Assembly (NCBI GenBank): GCA_023662725.1
Contig: JAMPIL010000003.1
Coordinates: 1-64,000, forward strand
Origin: Ruminococcus flavefaciens
GTDB taxonomy: Bacteria > Bacillota > Clostridia > Oscillospirales > Ruminococcaceae
Length of the DNA: 64,000 nucleotides
Direction of reading: 5' to 3'
Part shown: positions 1 through 6,848 of the stretch, one piece after another
Layout of the letters: each line of letters starts with the position of its first letter
Numbering within the stretch: the first letter of the stretch is position 1
The notes under the pieces: model-generated
What the model saw: the letters and a program-made list of their open reading frames with translations, nothing else
Databases searched by the model: none
What the model was told of the DNA's origin: nothing
Translations under genes and position numbers: made by a program

Positions 1-221
1 TTTCTCCTTGAATATTTTTGTAAATTCCGTCTGAACAAAGTCCTTTTTATCGCCGTTTATGTACGGTTCAAGCCATAGCCCCCCTGCATTATCGTTATGA
101 CCCTGCTGGAACTGATATTCAGGATGATAATTATACGAATATATCATGTATTACTAACTTGATATATTCATTCATAGCCATAAATTTCTTTCCATATTTC
201 TCCATACCGTTGAAAGTTCAT
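1..221 (-). pseudogene. HNH homing endonuclease remnant (NUMOD4 motif)
   Basis: Reading leftward from an ATG at 221, which overlaps the stop of the preceding gene as ATGA, the frame gives a short peptide containing WKEIYGYE, then an in-frame TGA at 168-170, then IYQVSN. Joined across the stop this matches the NUMOD4 pattern (W..I.GYE..Y.VSN) found at the start of many phage HNH endonucleases. After IYQVSN this frame meets a second stop. A different frame is open from about 147 to the window edge and encodes an unrecognised sequence (PEYQFQQGHND). I read this as a nonsense-mutated remnant in the decayed prophage. The NUMOD4 call rests on about 15 residues, so it is moderate. Confidence 0.45.
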
Positions 222-481
222 ACTGCACCACCTCCCATAAGAAGCTGTATGGCAGTATTGAATCCGGTATTGAAGGCGTTTTCCATGTATTCGTAAACAA
301 TAGCAATGAATTCCATTTCGCCATCGTTTCTTGTGTCATAATCATCCTTGGAATCGGGAAGATATTGGTCCAGAATTTTGTCGAACTTTATATTCAGTTC
401 ATACGGATTGAGCTTTGAATCGGTTGGATTTTCGTCCATGATTGCCTGAAACATTGCGTTTAATAAAAAATTTTTGCTCAT
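218..481 (-). CDS. Small acidic phage-type protein, unknown function
   Basis: This 87-residue protein is acidic and probably all-helical, with no signal peptide or membrane segment. Its start is supported by an AAGGAG site about 12 bases upstream of the ATG. The C-terminal half (EFIAIVYEYMENAF, then a Gly-rich tail) resembles small uncharacterised proteins often annotated next to phage or integrative-element genes in Clostridia, but I cannot name the family with certainty. It is translationally coupled by a 4-base overlap to the HNH remnant that follows. It is one of the few reading frames in this prophage stretch without an internal stop. Confidence 0.6.
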   Translation of the reverse strand: MSKNFLLNAMFQAIMDENPTDSKLNPYELNIKFDKILDQYLPDSKDDYDTRNDGEMEFIAIVYEYMENAFNTGFNTAIQLLMGGGAV

Positions 482-508
482 AAAAATAAAAACTCCTTTT
501 CAAATTAC

Positions 509-538
509 TTGACAAGAAGTCCCTATCTGTGGTACAAT
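509..538 (+). promoter_or_regulatory. SigA-type promoter firing rightward into a short untranslated transcript
   Basis: TTGACA at 509-514 and TACAAT at 533-538 are separated by 18 bases. It lies between two leftward genes and points rightward, where the only structure is the hairpin at 567-608. It therefore probably drives the small RNA listed next. Confidence 0.65.
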
Positions 539-544
539 ATATTT

Positions 545-620
545 GATAGAGAAATCTGTCGTTTGTAGAGTGTTCTGGACTTCCGCCAAGTTGTTCACAG
601 AACACTCTTCTTATTTTTTT
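545..620 (+). ncRNA. Candidate small RNA of the prophage, about 70-75 nt
   Basis: Transcription from the 509-538 promoter would begin near 545. The 3' half forms an 11-bp perfect stem (567-577 with 598-608) whose loop carries a second 4-bp stem (ACTT/AAGT). It is followed at once by TCTTATTTTTTT, the layout of an intrinsic terminator. No open frame with a ribosome site lies inside. The last ten bases overlap, antisense, the 3' end of the ribbon-helix-helix gene, so the two transcripts converge. It could act as a trans-acting or antisense RNA. The alternative is that it is only a terminator behind a stray promoter. Confidence 0.45.
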
Positions 621-781
621 AATTCTTCATCTATTTTTTCTTCAAGCCAAGCCGACTTTGTTTTTTTCTGAGAATCTAATTTATTTTCCAGTTGCTCAAC
701 CTTTTCTTTATCGATTAAAGCACTGAAATTTTTCTTTCCCTTGCGTCTTGACTTCATGTAATCAGCTCTGCTTTTGCCGAT
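611..781 (-). CDS. Ribbon-helix-helix type DNA-binding repressor (probable)
   Basis: The frame encodes about 56 residues, with a basic N-terminus (SRRKGKKNFS), a short strand-like segment and two predicted helices (DKEKVEQLENKL and KTKSAWLEEKIDEEL). This is the organisation of small Arc/MetJ-type autoregulators in phages and plasmids. A strong GGAGG at 790-794 sits 8 bases before codon 781-779, which reads ATC rather than ATG, GTG or TTG. The next in-frame ATG, at 757, has no ribosome site. Either ATC is used as a rare start or the start codon has mutated. Paired palindromes in the promoter fit autorepression. The fold assignment is inferred from size, charge and operators, not from an alignment. 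Confidence 0.5.
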   Translation of the reverse strand: MGKSRADYMKSRRKGKKNFSALIDKEKVEQLENKLDSQKKTKSAWLEEKIDEELKK

Positions 782-799
782 TGTTCTCGCCTCCTATCC

Positions 800-844
800 G
801 TAACACGTTACAGATATTATACCATGTAACGTGTTACTTGTCAA
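800..844 (-). promoter_or_regulatory. Promoter with two palindromic operators for the RHH gene
   Basis: On the minus strand TTGACA (839-844) and TATAAT (816-821) are 17 bases apart. A 12-bp palindromic-arm site GTAACGTGTTAC fills the spacer (826-837), and its reverse complement GTAACACGTTAC lies just past the -10 box (800-811). Repressor bound at either site would block polymerase. The mirrored pair is typical of cooperative dimer binding by small phage or plasmid repressors. Confidence 0.8.
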
Positions 845-905
845 GAGTTTTTCAATTTTTTTCAGAAAAATTTCCTATAAGGTGTTTAAATAGCAAAAAG
901 GAATA

Positions 906-1529
906 CTAACAAGAATTTATGCAGTGATCATGACCGTCCTCCGGCTCGTATTTATCCTCTTTCCATGAATAGATATTCATTTCAGCTATATAATTTTTGC
1001 AGGTATCAAGCCCTAAAAAATCACCTGCGGCGAGCCATGATGCCTGCAAGTGAATCCTGCCGATTATTTTTGTTTTCTTGAATGCGGAAATAAAGCTGTA
1101 AATACAGCCTGTCAGACGCTTATACTTCATGCATTCCGTGATAGTAGCCTGATCTGCACTGTCTACATACACATCTCTTGCAAAGCCCCACAGCTTTCGG
1201 TTTGCTTCGAGAAATCTTATAAATTCGGGCGGTATATCAGACGGCGATATCGACGTTTTCAGGTCTGCATTGTTGTAAACTCTTTCGTCAAGAACAACGC
1301 ACTTTCTGTCCGCCGTAATTCCGATAAAAATAAAAGCTATCGTGTCCGGCGACGACTGCGAATAAGCCGTATCCAGAGCCGCAGAAAATCGCACGAATTT
1401 CAATTCTTTTGCCTGTTTAAGAGTAATTATATTCTTATCCTGCAAATCGAATACTAGCCCCGTGGCACGACCTCGGAGACCTAAGATTTTATTCTTATAC
1501 AGCTTTGTACCTTTGGGCGCAGCGGTCAC
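906..1529 (-). pseudogene. Phage terminase large subunit, C-terminal nuclease fragment
   Basis: The 207 residues match the C-terminal nuclease half of PBSX-type terminase large subunits, which cut and package phage DNA. The sequence begins with the KLYKNKILGLRG..TGLVF segment that in intact proteins joins the ATPase and nuclease halves. It then has an acidic site (SAALDTAYS), YVDSADQ and the terminal DGHDHCINSC. The whole ATPase half is missing. Immediately upstream an unrelated start (ribosome site GGGAGG, then MMKIKCDRCAQ) runs into the fragment in another frame, so a deletion fused a small Cys-rich gene to the terminase. The only in-frame start is a GTG without a ribosome site. Confidence 0.75.
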
Positions 1530-1544
1530 ATTTAATTTTCATCA

Positions 1545-1733
1545 TTATTCCTCCCTGAAAATTATCCGGCATTCTTCGCAAAGATGCTCGCCGTTGATTT
1601 TATTGGCAGGTTCCATTCTTTTGCCGCATCTGTCGCAGTAAAAAATTCTGATATTTTTGTTGCCGCAAGCGTCTCCCATACACGGAAGTCCGATATCACG
1701 GCATCCGACGCAGTTGTTTTTATACTCTGTCAT
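1545..1733 (-). CDS. Small zinc-ribbon phage protein
   Basis: This protein of about 62 residues carries many CxxC-type pairs (NNCVGCRD, then FYCDRCGKR, then LCEECR), indicating one or two bound zinc ions. The start at MTEYKNN is chosen because a GGAG site lies just upstream. The longer frame would begin inside that site. It overlaps the upstream 43-residue gene by 14 bases, so the two are probably co-translated. Such short Cys-rich proteins are common among early genes of Firmicutes phages. No specific function can be assigned. Confidence 0.6.
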   Translation of the reverse strand: MTEYKNNCVGCRDIGLPCMGDACGNKNIRIFYCDRCGKRMEPANKINGEHLCEECRIIFREE

Positions 1734-1851
1734 ATTTTTTCTCCTCAAAATTTTTGCAGCTATCGGACATAACGTCTTTCATATACTGCGGATACGATTC
1801 ATCCGGTTCAAATCTGCAATGTCCCTTATGTGCGCAGTTATCGCACTTCAT
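1720..1851 (-). CDS. 43-residue Cys-rich phage protein
   Basis: This gene lies between the replication gene and the zinc-ribbon gene. The product starts MKCDNCAHKGHC and ends KNFEEKKYDRV. It has four Cys and two His in a zinc-knuckle-like arrangement near the N-terminus and a fifth Cys later. An AAGGAGG at 1862-1868 sits 10 bases before the ATG at 1851. A second possible ATG at 1860 is too close to that site. The end overlaps the next gene by 14 bases. Its function is unknown. Confidence 0.55.
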   Translation of the reverse strand: MKCDNCAHKGHCRFEPDESYPQYMKDVMSDSCKNFEEKKYDRV

Positions 1852-1868
1852 ACCGATCATCCTCCTTA

Positions 1869-2591
1869 TCAGTCAAATTGATTAATAACGACCTTGTATT
1901 TGTCAATGTCACTCTGCTGATTATTTTTGCTGCTGCCGGAATGGCTTTTATTGTCATAATTCCCATCCAGAATTTTAGCAAAATTGCTTTCTTTGATTAT
2001 CCAATCAAATGTTGCCGACCAATCTCTGCCGTTTTTGCCTTTAAGAAAATCACTCTCTTCCGCTTTGTTAAAAACTGTTCTGAATTCTCCAAGACCGTAG
2101 GTTCGCAGCCTTGCACGTACTGCCTTCCTCCGAGTTTCCGAAATTGATTTTATTTTCGGATATGATTTGCAGATCTCATGGTACAGTCCCACAACTGTTT
2201 CAACATTCGGTTCTGAGTGCGAGGGGATAGACGGCTTGTCCGTCTTTGTCTCCTCCTTCTCTTCATTAACATTATCATTAACATTTACATTAGGTTTTTC
2301 ATTTTCATGCATTTCTGAAACCACTGGTTTTTGTTTTTGAAAACCACTGGTTTTTTCTTCGTTATTTTTCTTTGGACGACCGCCTTTTTTTCCATCTTCA
2401 CGCCGCTTAAAATTAGCTTCGAGCGTCGGCTTGATGAGGACGAATATTGCTTTTTCGATTTCTGACAGTTCTGTTTCTTCGCCATACAGTGAATATTTGC
2501 ATATTGCATTATAAACGTTTAACTGTTGTTCACGGTTAAGCAATGATATGGCATCATAGTAACTTTTATAGAAAATAAAGCTGTTATTCAC
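1869..2591 (-). CDS. Phage replisome organizer-like protein
   Basis: The 240-residue protein has an N-terminal helical domain (FIFYKSYYDAISLL, CKYSLYGEE, ANFKRREDGKKGG) of the DUF6291 type, common in phage replication proteins. A charged, low-complexity Asn/Glu/Lys linker follows (about residues 80-130). The C-terminal domain (ARLRTYGLGEFRTVF, DWSATFDWII) is of the kind that recruits helicase to a phage origin. The start is the GTG at 2591, preceded by GGGAGGTGA at the right distance. An upstream ATG lies inside that ribosome site and is rejected. The frame is intact, unlike most of its neighbours. Confidence 0.7.
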   Translation of the reverse strand: MNNSFIFYKSYYDAISLLNREQQLNVYNAICKYSLYGEETELSEIEKAIFVLIKPTLEANFKRREDGKKGGRPKKNNEEKTSGFQKQKPVVSEMHENEKPNVNVNDNVNEEKEETKTDKPSIPSHSEPNVETVVGLYHEICKSYPKIKSISETRRKAVRARLRTYGLGEFRTVFNKAEESDFLKGKNGRDWSATFDWIIKESNFAKILDGNYDNKSHSGSSKNNQQSDIDKYKVVINQFD

Positions 2592-2680
2592 ATCGTCACC
2601 TCCCATAAAAGGGCTGAAACGGCTCTGTATTCAATGCAAAACCGTTGTACGCCCTAAAAAATTTCATCTTAATTTCACAA

Positions 2681-2713
2681 TCAGAAAGGAACATCTCCGT
2701 CGCTGAGGATCTC
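2681..2713 (-). pseudogene. ssb: C-terminal tail of single-stranded DNA-binding protein (ssb remnant)
   Basis: Immediately after the TAA that ends the rusA fragment, and in the same frame, the sequence reads EILSDGDVPF followed by TGA. That is the acidic, Phe-terminated tail of bacterial and phage SSB proteins, which docks partner enzymes. Nothing else of SSB is present. A deletion joined rusA to the end of ssb, and the codon at the junction is now TAA. Confidence 0.65.
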
Positions 2714-2990
2714 TTAAAAATCTGCAAGACTTCCTGTTTTTTGCACACTTTGCTCAATATTTTCTTTATACTCAAACTGCGGAATTTCTCCGTAATATTT
2801 ATGTATTTCGCATGATACTATCTGCGAATCATCGTGGCATGCAATACCGTTCAGGCTGTCGGCGATTATCTTCAAAACATTGTCGGCGTCCGGCTTTTTG
2901 ATTGGTCTGAGCTTTGCTCCGAGCATTTCGGCGGTCTTTTTTCTGCTTGCCGATTTCGGATTCAGAATATCATATCGTATTTCTGATTTT
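2714..2990 (-). pseudogene. rusA: RusA-family Holliday junction resolvase, truncated
   Basis: The frame carries the hallmark of RusA resolvases: NPKSASRKKTAEM, then RPIKKPDADNVLKII, then GIACHDDSQIV, containing the catalytic aspartates (DADN and DD), then EIHKYYGE. RusA cleaves four-way junctions made during phage replication. The first 40 or so residues are absent: the frame runs into a stop about 25 residues upstream of the first ATG, inside DUF1351 sequence. The C-terminus continues into a foreign segment (SVQKTGSLADF) that appears to belong to SSB. The gene is therefore a double deletion fusion and probably non-functional. Confidence 0.75.
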
Positions 2991-3313
2991 TTTCAATTTC
3001 CTCAAAAGCCTTTATCTGAGCGTCGATTGCTGCTATCGGAGCAATTATCAATGCTTCAAGCTCCATGCATTCTCTTTCGAGGACTTCATAAAGCGCCAGA
3101 CACTGTTTTTTTAATAGATATCCTCTGGTCTTCGACAGCCTTTTTAAGCTTATTCAGCTTAGCTCTGTCCGCTTTGGCTGATCTCACGCTTTCTTCGGTC
3201 ACTACAAGCGATCTGTACTGCTCCATTTTCGGAGCAATTTCCGCTTTTAGCTGTTCCAGATTTTCAATCTCCTGCGGTATTGATATCTCGGTAGATTTTA
3301 ATATCAGTTCCAT
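2962..3313 (-). pseudogene. DUF1351 phage protein, frameshifted
   Basis: The N-terminal 75 residues (MELILKSTEISI, then SLVVTEESVRSAKADRAKLN) match DUF1351 proteins, which sit beside recombination genes in many Firmicutes phages. Translation then leaves the family frame at a run of seven T on the plus strand (3106-3112). Skipping one base restores the expected continuation (QCLALYEVL, then APIAAIDAQIKAFEEIEKN). The restored frame ends in TGA at 2962, where the rusA fragment begins in another frame. A homopolymer slip is the simplest explanation, and a sequencing error at this run cannot be excluded. Confidence 0.7.
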
Positions 3314-3514
3314 TTATACGCTCCTTTTAAATAAATTCGTCAATTGTTCATCTGGTAAGGCTGATTCGAGCTGCTTTTTGAGTTCTTCATAATATTCAAT
3401 ATGCATTTTTAATTCATTAAGCACGTAATCACTGAATTCCCTGAAACTGAAAATATGTTGAATTTTTTTAATTACTCCATAGAGAGCAGGCCTTGTTTTT
3501 GTAAGTTCGTCCAT
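3314..3514 (-). CDS. Small phage protein, unknown
   Basis: The gene encodes 66 residues, mostly helical (DYVLNELKMHIEYYEELKKQLESAL), with no recognisable motif. A GAGG ribosome site precedes the ATG, and the stop abuts the DUF1351 start, so the two form one operon. It lies between DUF1351 and the YqaJ exonuclease, a position usually held by small recombination accessory proteins, but no function can be read from the sequence. Confidence 0.5.
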   Translation of the reverse strand: MDELTKTRPALYGVIKKIQHIFSFREFSDYVLNELKMHIEYYEELKKQLESALPDEQLTNLFKRSV

Positions 3515-3537
3515 TTTTTTAACCTCTTTCTATATTT

Positions 3538-3995
3538 TTAAATTTCCGGCAGTATCAAAGCTGGCTCTTGGTTTTCCGTAACGCTTTTCCAGAAGCGTTT
3601 TTCTTCTTCGATAAGACATTCGATTTCATTTTCAACTTCGCTGCATTCAATAAAATAGTGCCTGACAGCAGCTCTTAAAACTCCGTCACGATAGTATCGT
3701 ATGTACGCTCTAAGCGCTGCAAAATCCCAGCCTGTTGCCGCAAGCTGATGAAGTATCTAAACGTAATAGCTGTCAGGGATTCTGTCGTCCCAGTCATCCC
3801 ATTGCAGTTTGTTCTGAATAGTGGTTGTCTTGATTTCAAGGATTCCTTTTCGTTCGTTTTCATCTGTCAGCTCTCCGTCAAGAGTTGAAAAGTTCTCTTA
3901 ACTGATGCTCGGCACGTTTTCCGAAAATAACCGCAGGCTTGTCCGAAATATCTTCCGGAATCATTTTTCCTGTTTTTTCACGCCAAAGCAAAAGC
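3538..3995 (-). pseudogene. YqaJ-type viral recombinase exonuclease, multiply broken
   Basis: Joining three frames gives a recognisable phage exonuclease of the lambda-exo/YqaJ family, which resects DNA for annealing. The pieces are LWREKTGKMIPEDISDKP with GKRAEHQLREL, then LDGELTDE, then GILEIKTT carrying the catalytic ExK, then DRIPDSYYV, then LHQLAATGWDFAALRA, RHYFIE and the terminal EEKRFWKSV. A TAG at 3757-3759 replaces the Gln expected before LHQL. A frame change and loss of sequence occur between REL and LDGEL (near 3890), and the N-terminus before LWREKTG is missing. The gene cannot make an active enzyme. Confidence 0.75.
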
Positions 3996-4421
3996 AGAAC
4001 AGTACAAGATAAATCAGGCTGTTTTTGAGACGACTGGGGAACATTCCGAACCGAATGTTATGACGTTTGAGACATGGGCATGAAAATGGCTTGACACTTA
4101 TAAAAAAGGCGTAGTCAATGAGCATACGTATAATTTTACATATAAATCTAATGTGGAAAAGTATTTGATTCCTTAATTCGGGAAGAGGCTCACATAACAA
4201 AAATACAGCAGAGCGATATACAGAGGTATTTTAATCAGGTTGAGCATAATAGCAAACCTCTTGCAAAATCTACACTGGATAAGCAAAAGATGATTTTAAA
4301 ATCAATCTTCGATGCAGGGATAGATAATGATTTATGCTACAAAAATCCTGTGAAAAATATTAAATATCAACGTGTTGCAAAGCAGGAAGAACGTCTTGCA
4401 TATACTAAGGAAGAAGCTTGA
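3990..4421 (+). pseudogene. Tyrosine-recombinase integrase, N-terminal remnant
   Basis: On the plus strand two frames together read as the SAM-like core-binding domain of a phage integrase: MTFETWA, stop, KWLDTYKKGVV, YKSNVEKYLIP, stop, FGK, frame change, QQSDIQRYFNQV, LAKSTLDKQKMIL, NPVKNIKYQR. There are two nonsense codons (TGA, and TAA where Tyr is expected) and one frameshift. The catalytic domain with its R-H-R-Y residues is absent. The gene points toward the tRNA 3' fragment at 4561-4626, the usual layout of an integrase next to its attachment site. Confidence 0.75.
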
Positions 4422-4560
4422 TGATGAGGAATAGCCGATTTTTATACTGTTTACTACGATATTTAATACAGTTTGTTTCAGCATATCTCATATTTATTTT
4501 TTTAAATTCCCTATATACAGGCAAATTCCGCCTATTATACGTCATTAATAGCTTTTCTAT

Positions 4561-4626
4561 TTTAAGACCGGAACTCGTGTATACGTTAATAGCGTATCGA
4601 GGGTTCGAATTCCTCATGTCTCACCA
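4561..4626 (+). other. tRNA 3'-end fragment, probable prophage attachment site
   Basis: The sequence ends with a T-arm (GAGGG, loop TTCGAAT, TCCTC), a 7-base acceptor strand (ATGTCTC), a discriminator A and encoded CCA. Upstream is a 5-bp stem (ATACG/CGTAT with a 7-base loop) that fits the long variable arm of a class II tRNA (Leu/Ser/Tyr type). No matching 5' acceptor strand (GAGACAT) or D-arm lies within tRNA distance, so only the 3' part is present. An integrase remnant directly upstream makes this the likely att scar. The intact tRNA should lie at the other end of the element, left of this window. Confidence 0.6.
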
Positions 4627-4638
4627 TAGATAAAAAGC

Positions 4639-4675
4639 CTGTATTATGTGGAATTTTCCGAAATACAGTTTTTTT
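4639..4675 (+). terminator. Intrinsic terminator behind the tRNA fragment
   Basis: CTGTATT (4639-4645) pairs with AATACAG (4662-4668) and is followed by seven T. It sits 12 bases after the CCA and was probably the terminator of the tRNA gene before integration. Confidence 0.6.
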
Positions 4676-4837
4676 CTTTGCCATTACCACTTTCACGATC
4701 ACGTCTGTGCTTTTCAGGCTTCATACGGAAATTGATTTTTTTCTCTATACTTTAAAACCATTCTGTGAAAAACGTCTAATCTATTACAATGCCAAGCTAT
4801 TTGCACCGCAACCAAGCGTTAACAAAACTGATACATT

Positions 4838-4885
4838 AAGGGCAGCATCGTACACCAAAATTGTGTGATGCTGCCCTTATTTTTA
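4838..4885 (+). terminator. Strong hairpin with T-tract between the prophage and the surface operon
   Basis: AAGGGCAGCATC (4838-4849) pairs with GATGCTGCCCTT (4868-4879), extended by CAC/GTG inside, and TATTTTT follows on the plus strand. It lies ten bases beyond the 3' end of the minus-strand Ig-like gene. On that strand the U-tract is poor, so it may chiefly stop plus-strand transcription. The 4676-4837 stretch upstream shows no gene. Confidence 0.6.
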
Positions 4886-4894
4886 AACTTTGAT

Positions 4895-6829
4895 TTAATT
4901 GCGAGGATTTTTATTCTTGCTGTTTTTTCTTTTTTTAAGTTTGCTTCTTAAAACAGTGTAAATTATAATAACTATAATACATACCAGAACGATTCCAAAA
5001 GAAATAAACGAATTGTATAAATAAGCTCTTTCATCTTTAATCATTGATGCAATATCAGAAGTTGTAACAGATTGAATAAGATTTATAAGATTTTCACCTG
5101 AAATTTCATTTTTCTTTTGAATATGTAAATAAACTTGCCATATTCCCAATCCCATGAATAAAACGGAAAGCATTGTCATAAAGGCAACAAATATTACCCC
5201 AAACGGTTTACGTTTAATCCCCTTACGTTCAAGGCGGGAACTTACTGAGCCCGCAATTACACCAAGCGCCACTGCAAATAAAACAGCTCCTGCAATAGTT
5301 AAAATAAGTATTTTCAAACCATTATTCCCGATTTCTTTTTTCATTCCGGCGTTAACTGTTTTAGTTATGTGAATATTTCTGACTGTATTGTTTCCGGCTG
5401 CGTCAACGGCTTCAAATTTAAAATCATTTTCGCCGTCAAATACTTCTTTTGTTACAGTAAAACTTCCGTCTTCTTCAAGAGTGATATTCTCACCGTTGCA
5501 CATAAGAGCTGCCGCTTCGGTATTGCCCACGAAAACTACTTTGTTTTCTCTAGTTGTCATATTGCCCGACGCTCCGTAAATATCAATTACAGGAGGTATA
5601 TTATCAACAGCTATTCTTCCGTTAATAGAATATGTAACATCGTTACTGTCGATTTGCAGCTCAAGTTCATTGACTTCCATTGGTTCAAGGCTTATCTGAA
5701 TTTTATTGCTTCCGCTGAGCTGTAGTTCTTTTGACTTATTTCCGATAATCAATCTGCCATAGTAAATTTGCTCTCCTGCATCAAAACTTATAACTGCATT
5801 AAGTTCATTTGTTATCTCCGGAGTATCTATCGAAGCAGATATAGGCATTTCAGGAATTATGGTTCTGCTCCATGTCAGATATTTGCCTTTTCCTGCCTTC
5901 GCATTGATCTGAACTGTAATATTTCCGTCAGCCGGATCAAATAAAATATGATCTGTAAAGGTTTCATCATTGTAATTCTGAAGAGCAAGGTAATCTTCAC
6001 TCTTCTCCTGTGTTACAATAAGCGCATATTCATCGCAATTAAAATCTTTTCCGGATGCATCAAAACTGACATCAATGAATCTGTCTGTAATATTGCACAT
6101 TATTTTAAGAGTTCCGGGATCTCCGTCCGTTGTATTGCCGGCAATGATAAATGTTCCGTTTGCCTCGATTGTATCATGAACTTCGGTTCCCGTTTCGTCT
6201 TCTGCATACACTTCGGCGATAAGATAATATTCGCCATCCGGAAGAACATCAGGATAAATAGAAAACTCATCATCATTTCCGCTGATTCCTGAGCCGTTTC
6301 CGATCTCGATCATATTCGTTATATTACCGTCAGCATCCTTAACAGCTGCGCTTATTATATAATTATAATACCGTCCTTCGTATTCAGCATTCAGTTTTCC
6401 TTGTATAAATGGAAGGTCGTATCCTGTTGAAAAAGATGTTTCAAAGCTAATGGAATTTACAGTTATCGGTTTATGCCAGGGAACAACGTCGACGGTTATC
6501 TCTTTGTTTTTCCCCTTTTCATATTCAATTTTCCAGTCGCCCTTTTCAGCAGAGGATATGTTGTAGTATGTACTTTTTTCATCATCTGCAACTTGATTAA
6601 AATCTTCTTCCTTCTCGTAACGTTTTCCGCTCGGCGATATAAACGCAACTTTAGGTTTTTCAGTATCATAACCTACAATTATCGTAATATCCTTATTTTG
6701 GTCAAGAGAAACAAGTTTTGATTCTTCCGCATATGCATTTAAATAAAATCCGCATATTGCAGCAAACAGAAATATCAGAGAAATTACTGCGTAAAATACA
6801 GCTCTTCTCATTCGATTTATTATATTCAT
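4895..6829 (-). CDS. Exported Ig-like membrane protein, last gene of the CotH-VWA operon
   Basis: This 644-residue protein has an N-terminal signal or anchor (about residues 10-33), a large extracellular region rich in beta-strands, and three hydrophobic segments near the C-terminus (about 503-530, 543-568 and 608-635) before a Lys/Arg/Asn-rich cytoplasmic tail. The segment from about 410 to 490 (VDNIPPVIDIYGASG, VTKEVFDGENDFKFEAVDAAGN) looks like a bacterial Ig-like or cadherin-like domain with its usual AVDAAGN strand. It starts 20 bases after the VWA gene ends and shares its operon. A scaffold or partner role for the VWA protein at the cell surface is inference. I do not recognise a named family. 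Confidence 0.75.
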   Translation of the reverse strand: MNIINRMRRAVFYAVISLIFLFAAICGFYLNAYAEESKLVSLDQNKDITIIVGYDTEKPKVAFISPSGKRYEKEEDFNQVADDEKSTYYNISSAEKGDWKIEYEKGKNKEITVDVVPWHKPITVNSISFETSFSTGYDLPFIQGKLNAEYEGRYYNYIISAAVKDADGNITNMIEIGNGSGISGNDDEFSIYPDVLPDGEYYLIAEVYAEDETGTEVHDTIEANGTFIIAGNTTDGDPGTLKIMCNITDRFIDVSFDASGKDFNCDEYALIVTQEKSEDYLALQNYNDETFTDHILFDPADGNITVQINAKAGKGKYLTWSRTIIPEMPISASIDTPEITNELNAVISFDAGEQIYYGRLIIGNKSKELQLSGSNKIQISLEPMEVNELELQIDSNDVTYSINGRIAVDNIPPVIDIYGASGNMTTRENKVVFVGNTEAAALMCNGENITLEEDGSFTVTKEVFDGENDFKFEAVDAAGNNTVRNIHITKTVNAGMKKEIGNNGLKILILTIAGAVLFAVALGVIAGSVSSRLERKGIKRKPFGVIFVAFMTMLSVLFMGLGIWQVYLHIQKKNEISGENLINLIQSVTTSDIASMIKDERAYLYNSFISFGIVLVCIIVIIIYTVLRSKLKKRKNSKNKNPRN

Positions 6830-6848
6830 TTCAAGACTTCCCTCGCTT

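Noticed and set aside
4418..4633. Open frames on both strands across the tRNA fragment
   Set aside because: They overlap integrase and tRNA remnants, have no family similarity and no ribosome site.
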